Shown here piece after piece: positions 40,040-53,436 of a stretch of DNA of 64,000 nt. This DNA comes from Liolophura sinensis (Eukaryota; Mollusca; Polyplacophora; Chitonida; Chitonidae): contig NC_088295.1 of assembly GCF_032854445.1 (NCBI RefSeq), forward strand, positions 37,666,510-37,730,509. Direction: 5' to 3'. The notes below the pieces were generated by a model. It saw only the letters and a program-made list of their open reading frames with translations, was not told the origin of the DNA and made no database searches. The first letter of the stretch is position 1; the number at the start of each line of letters is the position of its first letter. The position numbers and the translations under genes are program-made.

Positions 40040-40904
40040 ATGGGCAAGGTTCTCTCTCGAGTTAACCAAGTGTTTAAAGATCTCCGTCAGACTCCCTCAA
40101 GAATCCTCATGGTTGGACTTGACTCTGCAGGTTCGTAACACTCAAAGCAAAACAAGTGCCTGCATTTTTAATTACTCCTTCCTCCGACAATGATGAACAA
40201 ATTTCATGCAAATCAAACACTTGTGACTAACCTGTATATTTTACTCTTTTTCCAGGAAAGACGACCATATTGTACAAGATCAAGTTAGACGAGAATGATA
40301 TCGAGACTGTACCTACTGTTGGCTTCAACGTCGAGACGGTCACCGTTTGCGATAACGTCACCTTCACCGTGTGGGACGTCGGTGGCCAGGAGAAACTGCG
40401 TAGATTGTGGACCATGTACTTTAAAGGCTCTGACGGTAAGATCAAGTTATAAAATCTTGGCCATAAAGCATTAGGCTTATCATACCTTTACACACCTCAA
40501 ATCTATTTTGCTTTTCTTTTATTCCACGAAGGTACAAACTAGTAGACATTTTCTAATGTGTTATTTACTGATATTTTTCAGGCATCATATTCGTTGTCGA
40601 CAGTTCCGATAAAGACAGATTACCCGCTGCGCGCGAGGAGTTAAAGCACATGTGCAAATCCCAAGAATTAAAGGGTGTGCCTTTGATGGTCATAGCTAAT
40701 AAACAGGATGTCAAAGGTGCATTATCTTCATCCAAGATCGCCGATTGGCTGGGCCTGGGCAAAATCAAGGACAGGTATTGGTGCGTCCAAAAGGCCAGTG
40801 CAACACGTGGAGAAGGTTTACTTGAAGCTATGACAACTATGGCTACACTGGTGAAAAACTACAAGAAAGGGAGCAAAAAGTGGAAGAACTCAAGCTATAT
40901 TTAA
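40040..40904 (+). CDS. ARF/ARL-family small GTPase, copy 12
   Basis: Exons 40040-40130, 40256-40435, 40582-40904; majority protein, intact. Intron 2 is one T shorter than in the other copies. Its 5' spacer returns to type A and has a private change near 39789. Confidence 0.93.
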
Positions 40905-42464
40905 ACAGATTATTCTATAGAAGTGCCAGATGTATTTTTACAACGACAACTCCTAACAATCTCTACCATGCGCATTGTTTGATTGACGTGGTGTTGTTCA
41001 GTGCTTTTCTGCTTGTTTTAAGCATATTTTGTGCTCAACTTTCCATACCATGGTATCAGCCAAAGGATGAAAGAAATCCAAATACCTGCAACTTTACATG
41101 CAGAGATTAGATTGTTCAGGCAAAAACAGACCTCAGTGCTTGATTCAATGTTGAATATATTTCTTCTCCAATGTGCTTTTGTTATTCACTTGTTTTAAAA
41201 AGTTACTTATTTAAATAAATTATTACCAAACATAGAGTGTATTTTCCCTGGTGTCACTTTCTCGTCTTTCTCTCCCTCAGCTAATGCTACCTTATATAAA
41301 AGGCCTCAGACTCTTCAGTTACTATATTTATTTGACAGAAGAAGTCAAATTGGGTGATGTGTAAATACTAAGCTGTAATTGACTCATTACGGCAAAACAA
41401 TCACCATAAACCAACTACCCATCGCTGGAAAAGAGTTTAATTCGGGAACAATTCAATACTTAAACACACTGATGAAGAAAATCGAATACAATGTGATCGG
41501 TAACATAAGTGTGGCTAAGAAATCACAGGAAAACCTGACGCTAAAACAACAATCATGGAAAAGGCTGCATGGCTTTTTACAAGTTTAATGCATCTTCTAC
41601 AAGTTCATTAAACGAGTAATATCGATGGCACGCCGTTCACTAGTTACCGCCATTACCATATCCAGAACACACACGCAAGATAAAAACCATACAAAATTGA
41701 TCAAATGAGAGATCTGACGCTTCAAGGCTAAAATTTTGTACACAAAATCTGCAGTAAACAGCAAAATTTTGTTCTAAAACACTAAATTAGACTGTTGGAA
41801 CGCAGAGAGACATCTGTACTGCCATTTCTACAGAGTGCTTTTCACATCCGTTTTTATCGTAACAGCCGATTTTCCGCATGTGCTTGTTTTAACACCCTTT
41901 ATTGTCAAACTATATCAAAACCGCTTATTATTTTATCCTCTCAGCGATCGACCGTTCGCGTCACGACGAAACTGTTTGCGTCTCCTACAGCGACATGGCA
42001 ATGACAACACAACGCTGTCAGGATTACACTTCAGTATTACATTTTAACATCCACCGCCGTTTTCCATTCTTTTCCCATTTGCCCCTGCACAGTTTGTTAT
42101 CTTACCAGTATTGTTTAGTCAATGTTTATACCTTTATTTCCAACTGGGTAACTCTTGTGGTAACACAATTCAATCAAAATAGTAGAAAGACGAATAATCA
42201 CCAACTCTGGAGACCCATACATCCTGGTAAGTTTGTCACATTGTCAGCTGGCTTTCAATATGTGGCCATATCAGGCCGTGATTTACCCGTGCTCGTCCCC
42301 GGGATGTCCAGACAGTCCGACGACCACCTGACGGGATTGTCTGTCTTCTCTCACTCCCCTGAACATTATGACATCCCACAACTATATCAGTCAGCCAGCA
42401 AACCACTAGCTCAGTATTCCATACCCACATCACCAATAACGTTTCGCCTCTCAAATAACTCACA

Positions 42465-43328
42465 ATGGGCAAGGTTCTCTCTCGAGTTAACCAAGTGTTT
42501 AAAGATCTCCGTCAGACTCCCTCAAGAATCCTCATGGTTGGACTTGACTCTGCAGGTTCGTAACACTCAAAGCAAAACAAGTGCCTGCATTTTTAATTAC
42601 TCCTTCCTCCGACAATGATGCACAAATTTCATGCAAATCAAACACTTGTGACTAACCTGTATATTTTACTCTTTTTCCAGGAAAGACGACCATATTGTAC
42701 AAGATCAAGTTAGACGAGAATGATATCGAGACTGTACCTACTGTTGGCTTCAACGTCGAGACGGTCACCGTTTGCGATAACGTCACCTTCACCGTGTGGG
42801 ACGTCGGTGGCCAGGAGAAACTGCGTAGATTGTGGACCATGTACTTTAAAGGCTCTGACGGTAAGATCAAGTTATAAAATCTTGGCCATAAAGCATTAGG
42901 CTTATCATACCTTTACACACCTCAAATCTATTTTGCTTTTCTTTTTATTCCACGAAGGTACAAACTAGTAGACATTTTCTAATGTGTTATTTACTGATAT
43001 TTTTCAGGCATCATATTCGTTGTCGACAGTTCCGATAAAGACAGATTACCCGCTGCGCGCGAGGAGTTAAAGCACATGTGCAAATCCCAAGAATTAAAGG
43101 GTGTGCCTTTGATGGTCATAGCTAATAAACAGGATGTCAAAGGTGCATTATCTCATCCAAGATCGCCGATTGGCTGGGCTGGGCAAAATCAAGGACAGGT
43201 ATTGGTGCGTCCAAAAGGCCAGTGCAACACGTGGAGAAGGTTTACTTGAAGCTATGACAACTATGGCTACACTGGTGAAAAACTACAAGAAAGGGAGCAA
43301 AAAGTGGAAGAACTCAAGCTATATTTAA
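42465..43328 (+). pseudogene. ARF/ARL-family small GTPase, copy 13 (frameshifted)
   Basis: Exon positions match the others (42465-42555, 42681-42860, 43008-43328), but two single bases are missing in exon 3: one near 43152 (TATCTCATCC for TATCTTCATCC) and one near 43179 (GGGCTGGG for GGGCCTGGG). The frame is lost from about residue 140, after the NKQD motif, so the SAT guanine-specificity motif and the basic tail are replaced by a short unrelated tail. This is the only broken coding copy. Two nearby single-base losses could also be consensus errors in the assembly. Confidence 0.8.
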
Positions 43329-44888
43329 ACAGATTATTCTATAGAAGTGCCAGATGTATTTTTACAACGACAACTCCTAACAATCTCTACCATGCGCATT
43401 GTTTGATTGACGTGGTGTTGTTCAGTGCTTTTCTGCTTGTTTTAAGCATATTTTGTGCTCAACTTTCCATACCATGGTATCAGCCAAAGGATGAAAGAAA
43501 TCCAAATACCTGCAACTTTACATGCAGAGATTAGATTGTTCAGGCAAAAACAGACCTCAGTGCTTGATTCAATGTTGAATATATTTCTTCTCCAATGTGC
43601 TTTTGTTATTCACTTGTTTTAAAAAGTTACTTATTTAAATAAATTATTACCAAACATAGAGTGTATTTTCCCTGGTGTCACTTTCTCGTCTTTCTCTCCC
43701 TCAGCTAATGCTACCTTATATAAAAGGCCTCAGACTCTTCAGTTACTATATTTATTTGACAGAAGAAGTCAAATTGGGTGATGTGTAAATACTAAGCTGT
43801 AATTGACTCATTACGGCAAAACAATCACCATAAACCAACTACCCATCGCTGGAAAAGAGTTTAATTCGGGAACAATTCAATACTTAAACACACTGATGAA
43901 GAAAATCGAATACAATGTGATCGGTAACATAAGTGTGGCTAAGAAATCACAGGAAAACCTGACGCTAAAACAACAATCATGGAAAAGGCTGCATGGCTTT
44001 TTACAAGTTTAATGCATCTTCTACAAGTTCATTAAACGAGTAATATCGATGGCACGCCGTTCACTAGTTACCGCCATTACCATATCCAGAACACACACGC
44101 AAGATAAAAACCATACAAAATTGATCAAATGAGAGATCTGACGCTTCAAGGCTAAAATTTTGTACACAAAATCTGCAGTAAACAGCAAAATTTTGTTCTA
44201 AAACACTAAATTAGACTGTTGGAACGCAGAGAGACATCTGTACTGCCATTTCTACAGAGTGCTTTTCACATCCGTTTTTATCGTAACAGCCGATTTTCCG
44301 CATGTGCTTGTTTTAACACCCTTTATTGTCAAACTATATCAAAACCGCTTATTATTTTATCCTCTCAGCGATCGACCGTTCGCGTCACGACGAAACTGTT
44401 TGCGTCTCCTACAGCGACATGGCAATGACAACACAACGCTGTCAGGATTACACTTCAGTATTACATTTTAACATCCACCGCCGTTTTCCATTCTTTTCCC
44501 ATTTGCCCCTGCACAGTTTGTTATCTTACCAGTATTGTTTAGTCAATGTTTATACCTTTATTTCCAACTGGGTAACTCTTGTGGTAACACAATTCAATCA
44601 AAATAGTAGAAAGACGAATAATCACCAACTCTGGAGACCCATACATCCTGGTAAGTTTGTCACATTGTCAGCTGGCTTTCAATATGTGGCCATATCAGGC
44701 CGTGATTTACCCGTGCTCGTCCCCGGGATGTCCAGACAGTCCGACGACCACCTGACGGGATTGTCTGTCTTCTCTCACTCCCCTGAACATTATGACATCC
44801 CACAACTATATCAGTCAGCCAGCAAACCACTAGCTCAGTATTCCATACCGACATCACCAATAACGTTTCGCCTCTCAAATAACTCACA

Positions 44889-45754
44889 ATGGGCAAGGTT
44901 CTCTCTCGAGTTAACCAAGTGTTTAAAGATCTCCGTCAGACTCCCTCAAGAATCCTCATGGTTGGACTTGACTCTGCAGGTTCGTAACACTCAAAGCAAA
45001 ACAAGTGCCTGCATTTTTAATTACTCCTTCCTCCGACAATGATGAACAAATTTCATGCAAATCAAACACTTGTGACTAACCTGTATATTTTACTCTTTTT
45101 CCAGGAAAGACGACCATATTGTACAAGATCAAGTTAGACGAGAATGATATCGAGACTGTACCTACTGTTGGCTTCAACGTCGAGACGGTCACCGTTTGCG
45201 ATAACGTCACCTTCACCGTGTGGGACGTCGGTGGCCAGGAGAAACTGCGTAGATTGTGGACCATGTACTTTAAAGGCTCTGACGGTAAGATCAAGTTATA
45301 AAATCTTGGCCATAAAGCATTAGGCTTATCATACCTTTACACACCTCAAATCTATTTTGCTTTTCTTTTTATTCCACGAAGGTACAAACTAGTAGACATT
45401 TTCTAATGTGTTATTTACTGATATTTTTCAGGCATCATATTCGTTGTCGACAGTTCCGATAAAGACAGATTACCCGCTGCGCGCGAGGAGTTAAAGCACA
45501 TGTGCAAATCCCAAGAATTAAAGGGTGTGCCTTTGATGGTCATAGCTAATAAACAGGATGTCAAAGGTGCATTATCTTCATCCAAGATCGCCGATTGGCT
45601 GGGCCTGGGCAAAATCAAGGACAGGTATTGGTGCGTCCAAAAGGCCAGTGCAACACGTGGAGAAGGTTTACTTGAAGCTATGACAACTATGGCTACACTG
45701 GTGAAAAACTACAAGAAAGGGAGCAAAAAGTGGAAGAACTCAAGCTATATTTAA
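44889..45754 (+). CDS. ARF/ARL-family small GTPase, copy 14
   Basis: Exons 44889-44979, 45105-45284, 45432-45754; majority protein, intact. Its 5' spacer is type A and close to that of copy 13 (both have 'aaaattttgttctaaaacac'), so the break in copy 13 is recent relative to the duplication of these two units, or is an assembly error. Confidence 0.93.
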
Positions 45755-47314
45755 ACAGATTATTCTATAGAAGTGCCAGATGTATTTTTACAACGACAAC
45801 TCCTAACAATCTCTACCATGCGCATTGTTTGATTGACGTGGTGTTGTTCAGTGCTTTTCTGCTTGTTTTAAGCATATTTTGTGCTCAACTTTCCATACCA
45901 TGGTATCAGCCAAAGGATGAAAGAAATCCAAATACCTGCAACTTTACATGCAGAGATTAGATTGTTCAGGCAAAAACAGACCTCAGTGCTTGATTCAATG
46001 TTGAATATATTTCTTCTCCAATGTGCTTTTGTTATTCACTTGTTTTAAAAAGTTACTTATTTAAATAAATTATTACCAAACATAGAGTGTATTTTCCCTG
46101 GTGTCACTTTCTCGTCTTTCTCTCCCTCAACTAATGCTACCTTATATAAAAGGCCTCAGACTCTTCAGTTACTATATTTATTTGACAGAAGAAGTCAAAT
46201 TGGGTGATGTGTAAATACTAAGCTGTAATTGACTCATTACGGCAAAACAATCACCATAAACCAACTACCCATCGCTGGAAAAGAGTTTAATTCGGGAACA
46301 ATTCAATACTTAAACACACTGATGAAGAAAATCGAATACAATGTGATCGGTAACATAAGTGTGGCTAAGAAATCACAGGAAAACCTGACGCTAAAACAAC
46401 AATCATGGAAAAGGCTGCATGGCTTTTTACAAGTTTAATGCATCTTCTACAAGTTCATTAAACGAGTAATATCGATGGCACGCCGTTCACTAGTTACCGC
46501 CATTACCATATCCAGAACACACACGCAAGATAAAAACCATACAAAATTGATCAAATGAGAGATCTGACGCTTCAAGGCTAAAATTTTGTACACAAAATCT
46601 GCAGTAAACAGCAAAATTTCGTTCTAAAACACTAAATTAGACTGTTGGAACGCAGAGAGACATCTGTACTGCCATTTCTACAGAGTGCTTTTCACATCCG
46701 TTTTTATCGTAACAGCCGACTTTCCGCATGTGCTTGCTTTAACACCCTTTATTGTCAAACTATATCAAAACCGCTTATTATTTTATCCTCTCAGCGATCG
46801 ACCGTTCGCGTCACGACGAAACTGTTTGCGTCTCCTACAGCGACATGGCAATGACAACACAACGCTGTCAGGATTACACTTCAGTATTACATTTTAACAT
46901 CCACCGCCGTTTTCCATTCTTTTCCCATTTGCCCCTGCACAGTTTGTTATCTTACCAGTATTGTTTAGTCAATGTTTATACCTTTATTTCCAACTGGGTA
47001 ACTCTTGTGGTAACACAATTCAATCAAAATAGTAGAAAGACGAATAATCACCAACTCTGGAGACCCATACATCCTGGTAAGTTTGTCACATTGTCAGCTG
47101 GCTTTCAATATGTGGCCATATCAGGCCGTGATTTACCCGTGCTCGTCCCCGGGATGTCCAGACAGTCCGACGACCACCTGACGGGATTGTCTGTCTTCTC
47201 TCACTCCCCTGAACATTATGACATCCCACAACTATATCAGTCAGCCAGCAAACCACTAGCTCAGTATTCCATACCGACATCACCAATAACGTTTCGCCTC
47301 TCAAATAACTCACA

Positions 47315-48180
47315 ATGGGCAAGGTTCTCTCTCGAGTTAACCAAGTGTTTAAAGATCTCCGTCAGACTCCCTCAAGAATCCTCATGGTTGGACTTGACTC
47401 TGCAGGTTCGTAACACTCAAAGCAAAACAAGTGCCTGCATTTTTAATTACTCCTTCCTCCGACAATGATGAACAAATTTCATGCAAATCAAACACTTGTG
47501 ACTAACCTGTATATTTTACTCTTTTTCCAGGAAAGACGACCATATTGTACAAGATCAAGTTAGACGAGAATGATATCGAGACTGTACCTACTGTTGGCTT
47601 CAACGTCGAGACGGTCACCGTTTGCGATAACGTCACCTTCACCGTGTGGGACGTCGGTGGCCAGGAGAAACTGCGTAGATTGTGGACCATGTACTTTAAA
47701 GGCTCTGACGGTAAGATCAAGTTATAAAATCTTGGCCATAAAGCATTAGGCTTATCATACCTTTACACACCTCAAATCTATTTTGCTTTTCTTTTTATTC
47801 CACGAAGGTACAAACTAGTAGACATTTTCTAATGTGTTATTTACTGATATTTTTCAGGCATCATATTCGTTGTCGACAGTTCCGATAAAGACAGATTACC
47901 CGCTTCGCGCGAGGAGTTAAAGCACATGTGCAAATCCCAAGAATTAAAGGGTGTGCCTTTGATGGTCATAGCTAATAAACAGGATGTCAAAGGTGCATTA
48001 TCTTCATCCAAGATCGCCGATTGGCTGGGCCTGGGCAAAATCAAGGACAGGTATTGGTGCGTCCAAAAGGCCAGTGCAACACGTGGAGAAGGTTTACTTG
48101 AAGCTATGACAACTATGACTACACTGGTGAAAAACTACAAGAAAGGGAGCAAAAAGTGGAAGAACTCAAGCTATATTTAA
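47315..48180 (+). CDS. ARF/ARL-family small GTPase, copy 15
   Basis: Exons 47315-47405, 47531-47710, 47858-48180; intact. Carries both Ser107 and Thr178 (for Ala), the most altered intact protein of the set. Neither position lies in a G motif. Confidence 0.93.
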
Positions 48181-49740
48181 ACAGATTATTCTATAGAAGT
48201 GCCAGATGTATTTTTACAACGACAACTCCTAACAATCTCTACCATGCGCATTGTTTGATTGACGTGGTGTTGTTCAGTGCTTTTCTGCTTGTTTTAAGCA
48301 TATTTTGTGCTCAACTTTCCATACCATGGTATCAGCCAAAGGATGAAAGAAATCCAAATACCTGCAACTTTACATGCAGAGATTAGATTGTTCAGGCAAA
48401 AACAGACCTCAGTGCTTGATTCAATGTTGAATATATTTCTTCTCCAATGTGCTTTTGTTATTCACTTGTTTTAAAAAGTTACTTATTTAAATAAATTATT
48501 ACCAAACATAGAGTGTATTTTCCCTGGTGTCACTTTCTCGTCTTTCTCTCCCTCAGCTAATGCTACCTTATATAAAAGGCCTCAGACTCTTCAGTTACTA
48601 TATTTATTTGACAGAAGAAGTCAAATTGGGTGATGTGTAAATACTAAGCTGTAATTGACTCATTACGGCAAAACAATCACCATAAACCAACTACCCATCG
48701 CTGGAAAAGAGTTTAATTCGGGAACAATTCAATACTTAAACACACTGATGAAGAAAATCGAATACAATGTGATCGGTAACATAAGTGTGGCTAAGAAATC
48801 ACAGGAAAACCTGACGCTAAAACAACAATCATGGAAAAGGCTGCATGGCTTTTTACAAGTTTAATGCATCTTCTACAAGTTCATTAAACGAGTAATATCG
48901 ATGGCACGCCGTTCACTAGTTACCGCCATTACCATATCCAGAACACACACGCAAGATAAAAACCATACAAAATTGATCAAATGAGAGATCTGACGCTTCA
49001 AGGCTAAAATTTTGTACACAAAATCTGCAGTAAACAGCAAAATTTTGTTCTAAAACACTAAATTAGACTGTTGGAACGCAGAGAGACATCTGTACTGCCA
49101 TTTCTACAGAGTGCTTTTCACATCCGTTTTTATCGTAACAGCCGATTTTCCGCATGTGCTTGTTTTAACACCCTTTATTGTCAAACTATATCAAAACCGC
49201 ATATAATTTTATCCTCTCAGCGATCAACCGTTCGCGTCACGACGACACTGTTTGGGTCTCCTACAGCCACATGACAATGACAACACAACGCTGTCAGGAT
49301 TACACTTCAGTATTACATTTTAACACCTACCGCCGTTTTCCATTCTTTTCCCATTTGCCCCTGTACAGTTTGTTATCTTACCAGTATTGTTTAGTCAATG
49401 TTTATACCTTTATTTCCAACTGGGTAACTCTTGTGGTAACACAATTCAATCAAAATAGTAGAAAGGCTAATAACCACCAACTCTGGAGACCCATACATCC
49501 TGGTAAGTTTGTCACATTGTCAGCTGGCTTTCAATATGTGGCCATATCAGGCCGTGATTTACCCGTGCTCGTCCCCGGGATGTCCAGACAGTCCGACGAC
49601 CACCTGACGGGATTGTCTGTCTTCTCTCACTCCCCTGAACATTATGACATCCCACAACTATATCAGTCAGCCAGCAAACCACTAGCTCAGTATTCCATAC
49701 CGACATCACCAATAACGTTTCGCCTCTCAAATAACTCACA

Positions 49741-50606
49741 ATGGGCAAGGTTCTCTCTCGAGTTAACCAAGTGTTTAAAGATCTCCGTCAGACTCCCTCA
49801 AGAATCCTCATGGTTGGACTTGACTCTGCAGGTTCGTAACACTCAAAGCAAAACAAGTGCCTGCATTTTTAATTACTCCTTTCTCCGACAATGATGAACA
49901 AATTTCATGCAAATCAAACACTTGTGACTAACCTGTATATTTTACTCTTTTTCCAGGAAAGACGACCATATTGTACAAGATCAAGTTAGACGAGAATGAT
50001 ATCGAGACTGTACCTACTGTTGGCTTCAACGTCGAGACGGTCACCGTTTGCGATAACGTCACCTTCACCGTGTGGGACGTCGGTGGCCAGGAGAAACTGC
50101 GTAGATTGTGGACCATGTACTTTAAAGGCTCTGACGGTAAGATCAAGTTATAAAATCTTGGCCATAAAGCATTAGGCTTATCATACCTTTACACACCTCA
50201 AATCTATTTTGCTTTTCTTTTTATTCCACGAAGGTACAAACTAGTAGACATTTTCTAATGTGTTATTTACTGATATTTTTCAGGCATCATATTCGTTGTC
50301 GACAGTTCCGATAAAGACAGATTACCCGCTGCGCGCGAGGAGTTAAAGCACATGTGCAAATCCCAAGAATTAAAGGGTGTGCCTTTGATGGTCATAGCTA
50401 ATAAACAGGATGTCAAAGGTGCATTATCTTCATCCAAGATCGCCGATTGGCTGGGCCTGGGCAAAATCAAGGACAGGTATTGGTGCGTCCAAAAGGCCAG
50501 TGCAACACGTGGAGAAGGTTTACTTGAAGCTATGACAACTATGGCTACACTGGTGAAAAACTACAAGAAAGGGAGCAAAAAGTGGAAGAACTCAAGCTAT
50601 ATTTAA
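49741..50606 (+). CDS. ARF/ARL-family small GTPase, copy 16
   Basis: Exons 49741-49831, 49957-50136, 50284-50606; majority protein, intact. It has a type B 5' spacer surrounded by type A units (12-15 and 17), an isolated patch typical of gene conversion. Confidence 0.93.
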
Positions 50607-52166
50607 ACAGATTATTCTATAGAAGTGCCAGATGTATTTTTACAACGACAACTCCTAACAATCTCTACCATGCGCATTGTTTGATTGACGTGGTGTTGTT
50701 CAGTGCTTTTCTGCTTGTTTTAAGCATATTTTGTGCTCAACTTTCCATACCATGGTATCAGCCAAAGGATGAAAGAAATCCAAATACCTGCAACTTTACA
50801 TGCAGAGATTAGATTGTTCAGGCAAAAACAGACCTCAGTGCTTGATTCAATGTTGAATATATTTCTTCTCCAATGTGCTTTTGTTATTCACTTGTTTTAA
50901 AAAGTTACTTATTTAAATAAATTATTACCAAACATAGAGTGTATTTTCCCTGGTGTCACTTTCTCGTCTTTCTCTCCCTCAACTAATGCTACCTTATATA
51001 AAAGGCCTCAGACTCTTCAGTTACTATATTTATTTGACAGAAGAAGTCAAATTGGGTGATGTGTAAATACTAAGCTGTAATTGACTCATTACGGCAAAAC
51101 AATCACCATAAACCAACTACCCATCGCTGGAAAAGAGTTTAATTCGGGAACAATTCAATACTTAAACACACTGATGAAGAAAATCGAATACAATGTGATC
51201 GGTAACATAAGTGTGGCTAAGAAATCACAGGAAAACCTGACGCTAAAACAACAATCATGGAAAAGGCTGCATGGCTTTTTACAAGTTTAATGCATCTTCT
51301 ACAAGTTCATTAAACGAGTAATATCGATGGCACGCCGTTCACTAGTTACCGCCATTACCATATCCAGAACACACACGCAAGATAAAAACCATACAAAATT
51401 GATCAAATGAGAGATCTGACACTTCAAGGCTAAAATTTTGTACACAAAATCTGCAGTAAACAGCAAAATTTCGTTCTAAAACACTAAATTAGACTGTTGG
51501 AACGCAGAGAGACATCTGTACTGCCATTTCTACAGAGTGCTTTTCACATCCGTTTTTATCGTAACAGCCGATTTTCCGTATGTGCTTGCTTTAACACCCT
51601 TTATTGTCAAACTATATCAAAACCGCTTATTATTTTATCCTCTGAGCGATCGACCGTTCGCGTCACGACGACACTGTTTGCGTCTCCTACAGCGACATGG
51701 CAATGACAACACAACGCTGTCAGGATTACACTTCAGTATTACATTTTAACACCTACCGCCGTTTTCCATTCTTTTCCCATTTGCCCCTGTACAGTTTGTT
51801 ATCTTACCAGTATTGTTTAGTCAATGTTTATACCTTTATTTCCAACTGGGTAACTCTTGTGGTAACACAATTCAATCAAAATAGTAGAAAGGCTAATAAC
51901 CACCAACTCTGGAGACCCATACATCCTGGTAAGTTTGTCACATGGTCAGCTGGCTTTCAATATGTGGCCATATCAGGCCGTGATTTACCCGTGCTCGTCC
52001 CCGGGATGTCCAGACAGTCCGACGACCACCTGACGGGATTGTCTGTCTTCTCTCACTCCCCTGAACATTATGACATCCCACAACTATATCAGTCAGCCAG
52101 CAAACCACTAGCTCAGTATTCCATACCGACATCACCAATAACGTTTCGCCTCTCAAATAACTCACA

Positions 52167-53032
52167 ATGGGCAAGGTTCTCTCTCGAGTTAACCAAGTGT
52201 TTAAAGATCTCCGTCAGACTCCCTCAAGAATCCTCATGGTTGGACTTGACTCTGCAGGTTCGTAACACTCAAAGCAAAACAAGTGCCTGCATTTTTAATT
52301 ACTCCTTTCTCCGACAATGATGAACAAATTTCATGCAAATCAAACACTTGTGACTAACCTGTATATTTTACTCTTTTTCCAGGAAAGACGACCATATTGT
52401 ACAAGATCAAGTTAGACGAGAATGATATCGAGACTGTACCTACTGTTGGCTTCAACGTCGAGACGGTCACCGTTTGCGATAACGTCACCTTCACCGTGTG
52501 GGACGTCGGTGGCCAGGAGAAACTGCGTAGATTGTGGACCATGTACTTTAAAGGCTCTGACGGTAAGATCAAGTTATAAAATCTTGGCCATAAAGCATTA
52601 GGCTTATCATACCTTTACACACCTCAAATCTATTTTGCTTTTCTTTTTATTCCACGAAGGTACAAACTAGTAGACATTTTCTAATGTGTTATTTACTGAT
52701 ATTTTTCAGGCATCATATTCGTTGTCGACAGTTCCGATAAAGACAGATTACCCGCTGCGCGCGAGGAGTTAAAGCACATGTGCAAATCCCAAGAATTAAA
52801 GGGTGTGCCTTTGATGGTCATAGCTAATAAACAGGATGTCAAAGGTGCATTATCTTCATCCAAGATCGCCGATTGGCTGGGCCTGGGCAAAATCAAGGAC
52901 AGGTATTGGTGCGTCCAAAAGGCCAGTGCAACACGTGGAGAAGGTTTACTTGAAGCTATGACAACTATGACTACACTGGTGAAAAACTACAAGAAAGGGA
53001 GCAAAAAGTGGAAGAACTCAAGCTATATTTAA
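52167..53032 (+). CDS. ARF/ARL-family small GTPase, copy 17 (last)
   Basis: Exons 52167-52257, 52383-52562, 52710-53032; intact, with Thr178 as in copy 15. The 3'UTR and downstream region carry many private changes, as expected of an edge unit that escapes homogenisation. AATAAA is kept at 53342, but the following TATA module is deleted near 53410 and a SINE begins at about 53437. Confidence 0.93.
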
Positions 53033-53436
53033 ACAGATTATTCTATAGAAGTGCCAGATGCATTTTTACAACGACAACTCCTAACAATTTCTACCATGCG
53101 CATTGTTTGATTGACGTGGTGTTGTTCAGTGCTTTTCTGCTTGTTTTAAGCATATTTTGTGCTCAACTTTCCATACCATGGTATCAGCCAAAGGATGAAA
53201 GAAATCCAAATACCTGCAACCTTACATGCAGAGATTAGATTGTTCAGGCAAAAACAGTCCTCAGTGCTTGATTCAATGTTGAATGTATTTCTTCTCCAAT
53301 GTGCTTTTGTTATTCACTTGTTTTAAAAAGTTACTTATATAAATAAATTATTAAAAAACAGAACCTGTATTTTTCCTGGTGTCACTTTCTCGTCTTTCTT
53401 TCCCTCAACTCATAGACTCTTCAGTTAGTATATTTA

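Larger units (their letters stand above)
12765..53430 (+). repeat. Tandem array of 17 ARF/ARL-type GTPase gene units
   Basis: Seventeen head-to-tail units. Successive copies of the same coding landmark are spaced 2426, 2425, 2427, 2426 (seven times), 2419, 2425, 2424 and 2426 (three times) bases apart. Each unit holds one three-exon gene plus about 1.5 kb of spacer. The left end grades into unique sequence near 12765, where the first unit is more diverged. The right end stops near 53430 against a SINE. Copies share nearly all positions; variants are scattered and shared in patches, so they are real units and not one read repeated. The 2419 spacing is due mainly to a short deletion near 38910 (a 'tatttgac' segment missing). 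Confidence 0.97.

Noticed and set aside
12765-53430. Array read as satellite DNA, a CRISPR-like array or an rRNA/histone cluster
   Set aside because: The units are 2.4 kb long and each encodes an intact spliced GTPase gene; there are no short spacers, rRNA or histone sequences.
12765-53430. Array as a pure assembly artefact
   Set aside because: Units carry distinct, patterned variants and small indels, and the edge units differ most. Copy number is still uncertain without read depth.
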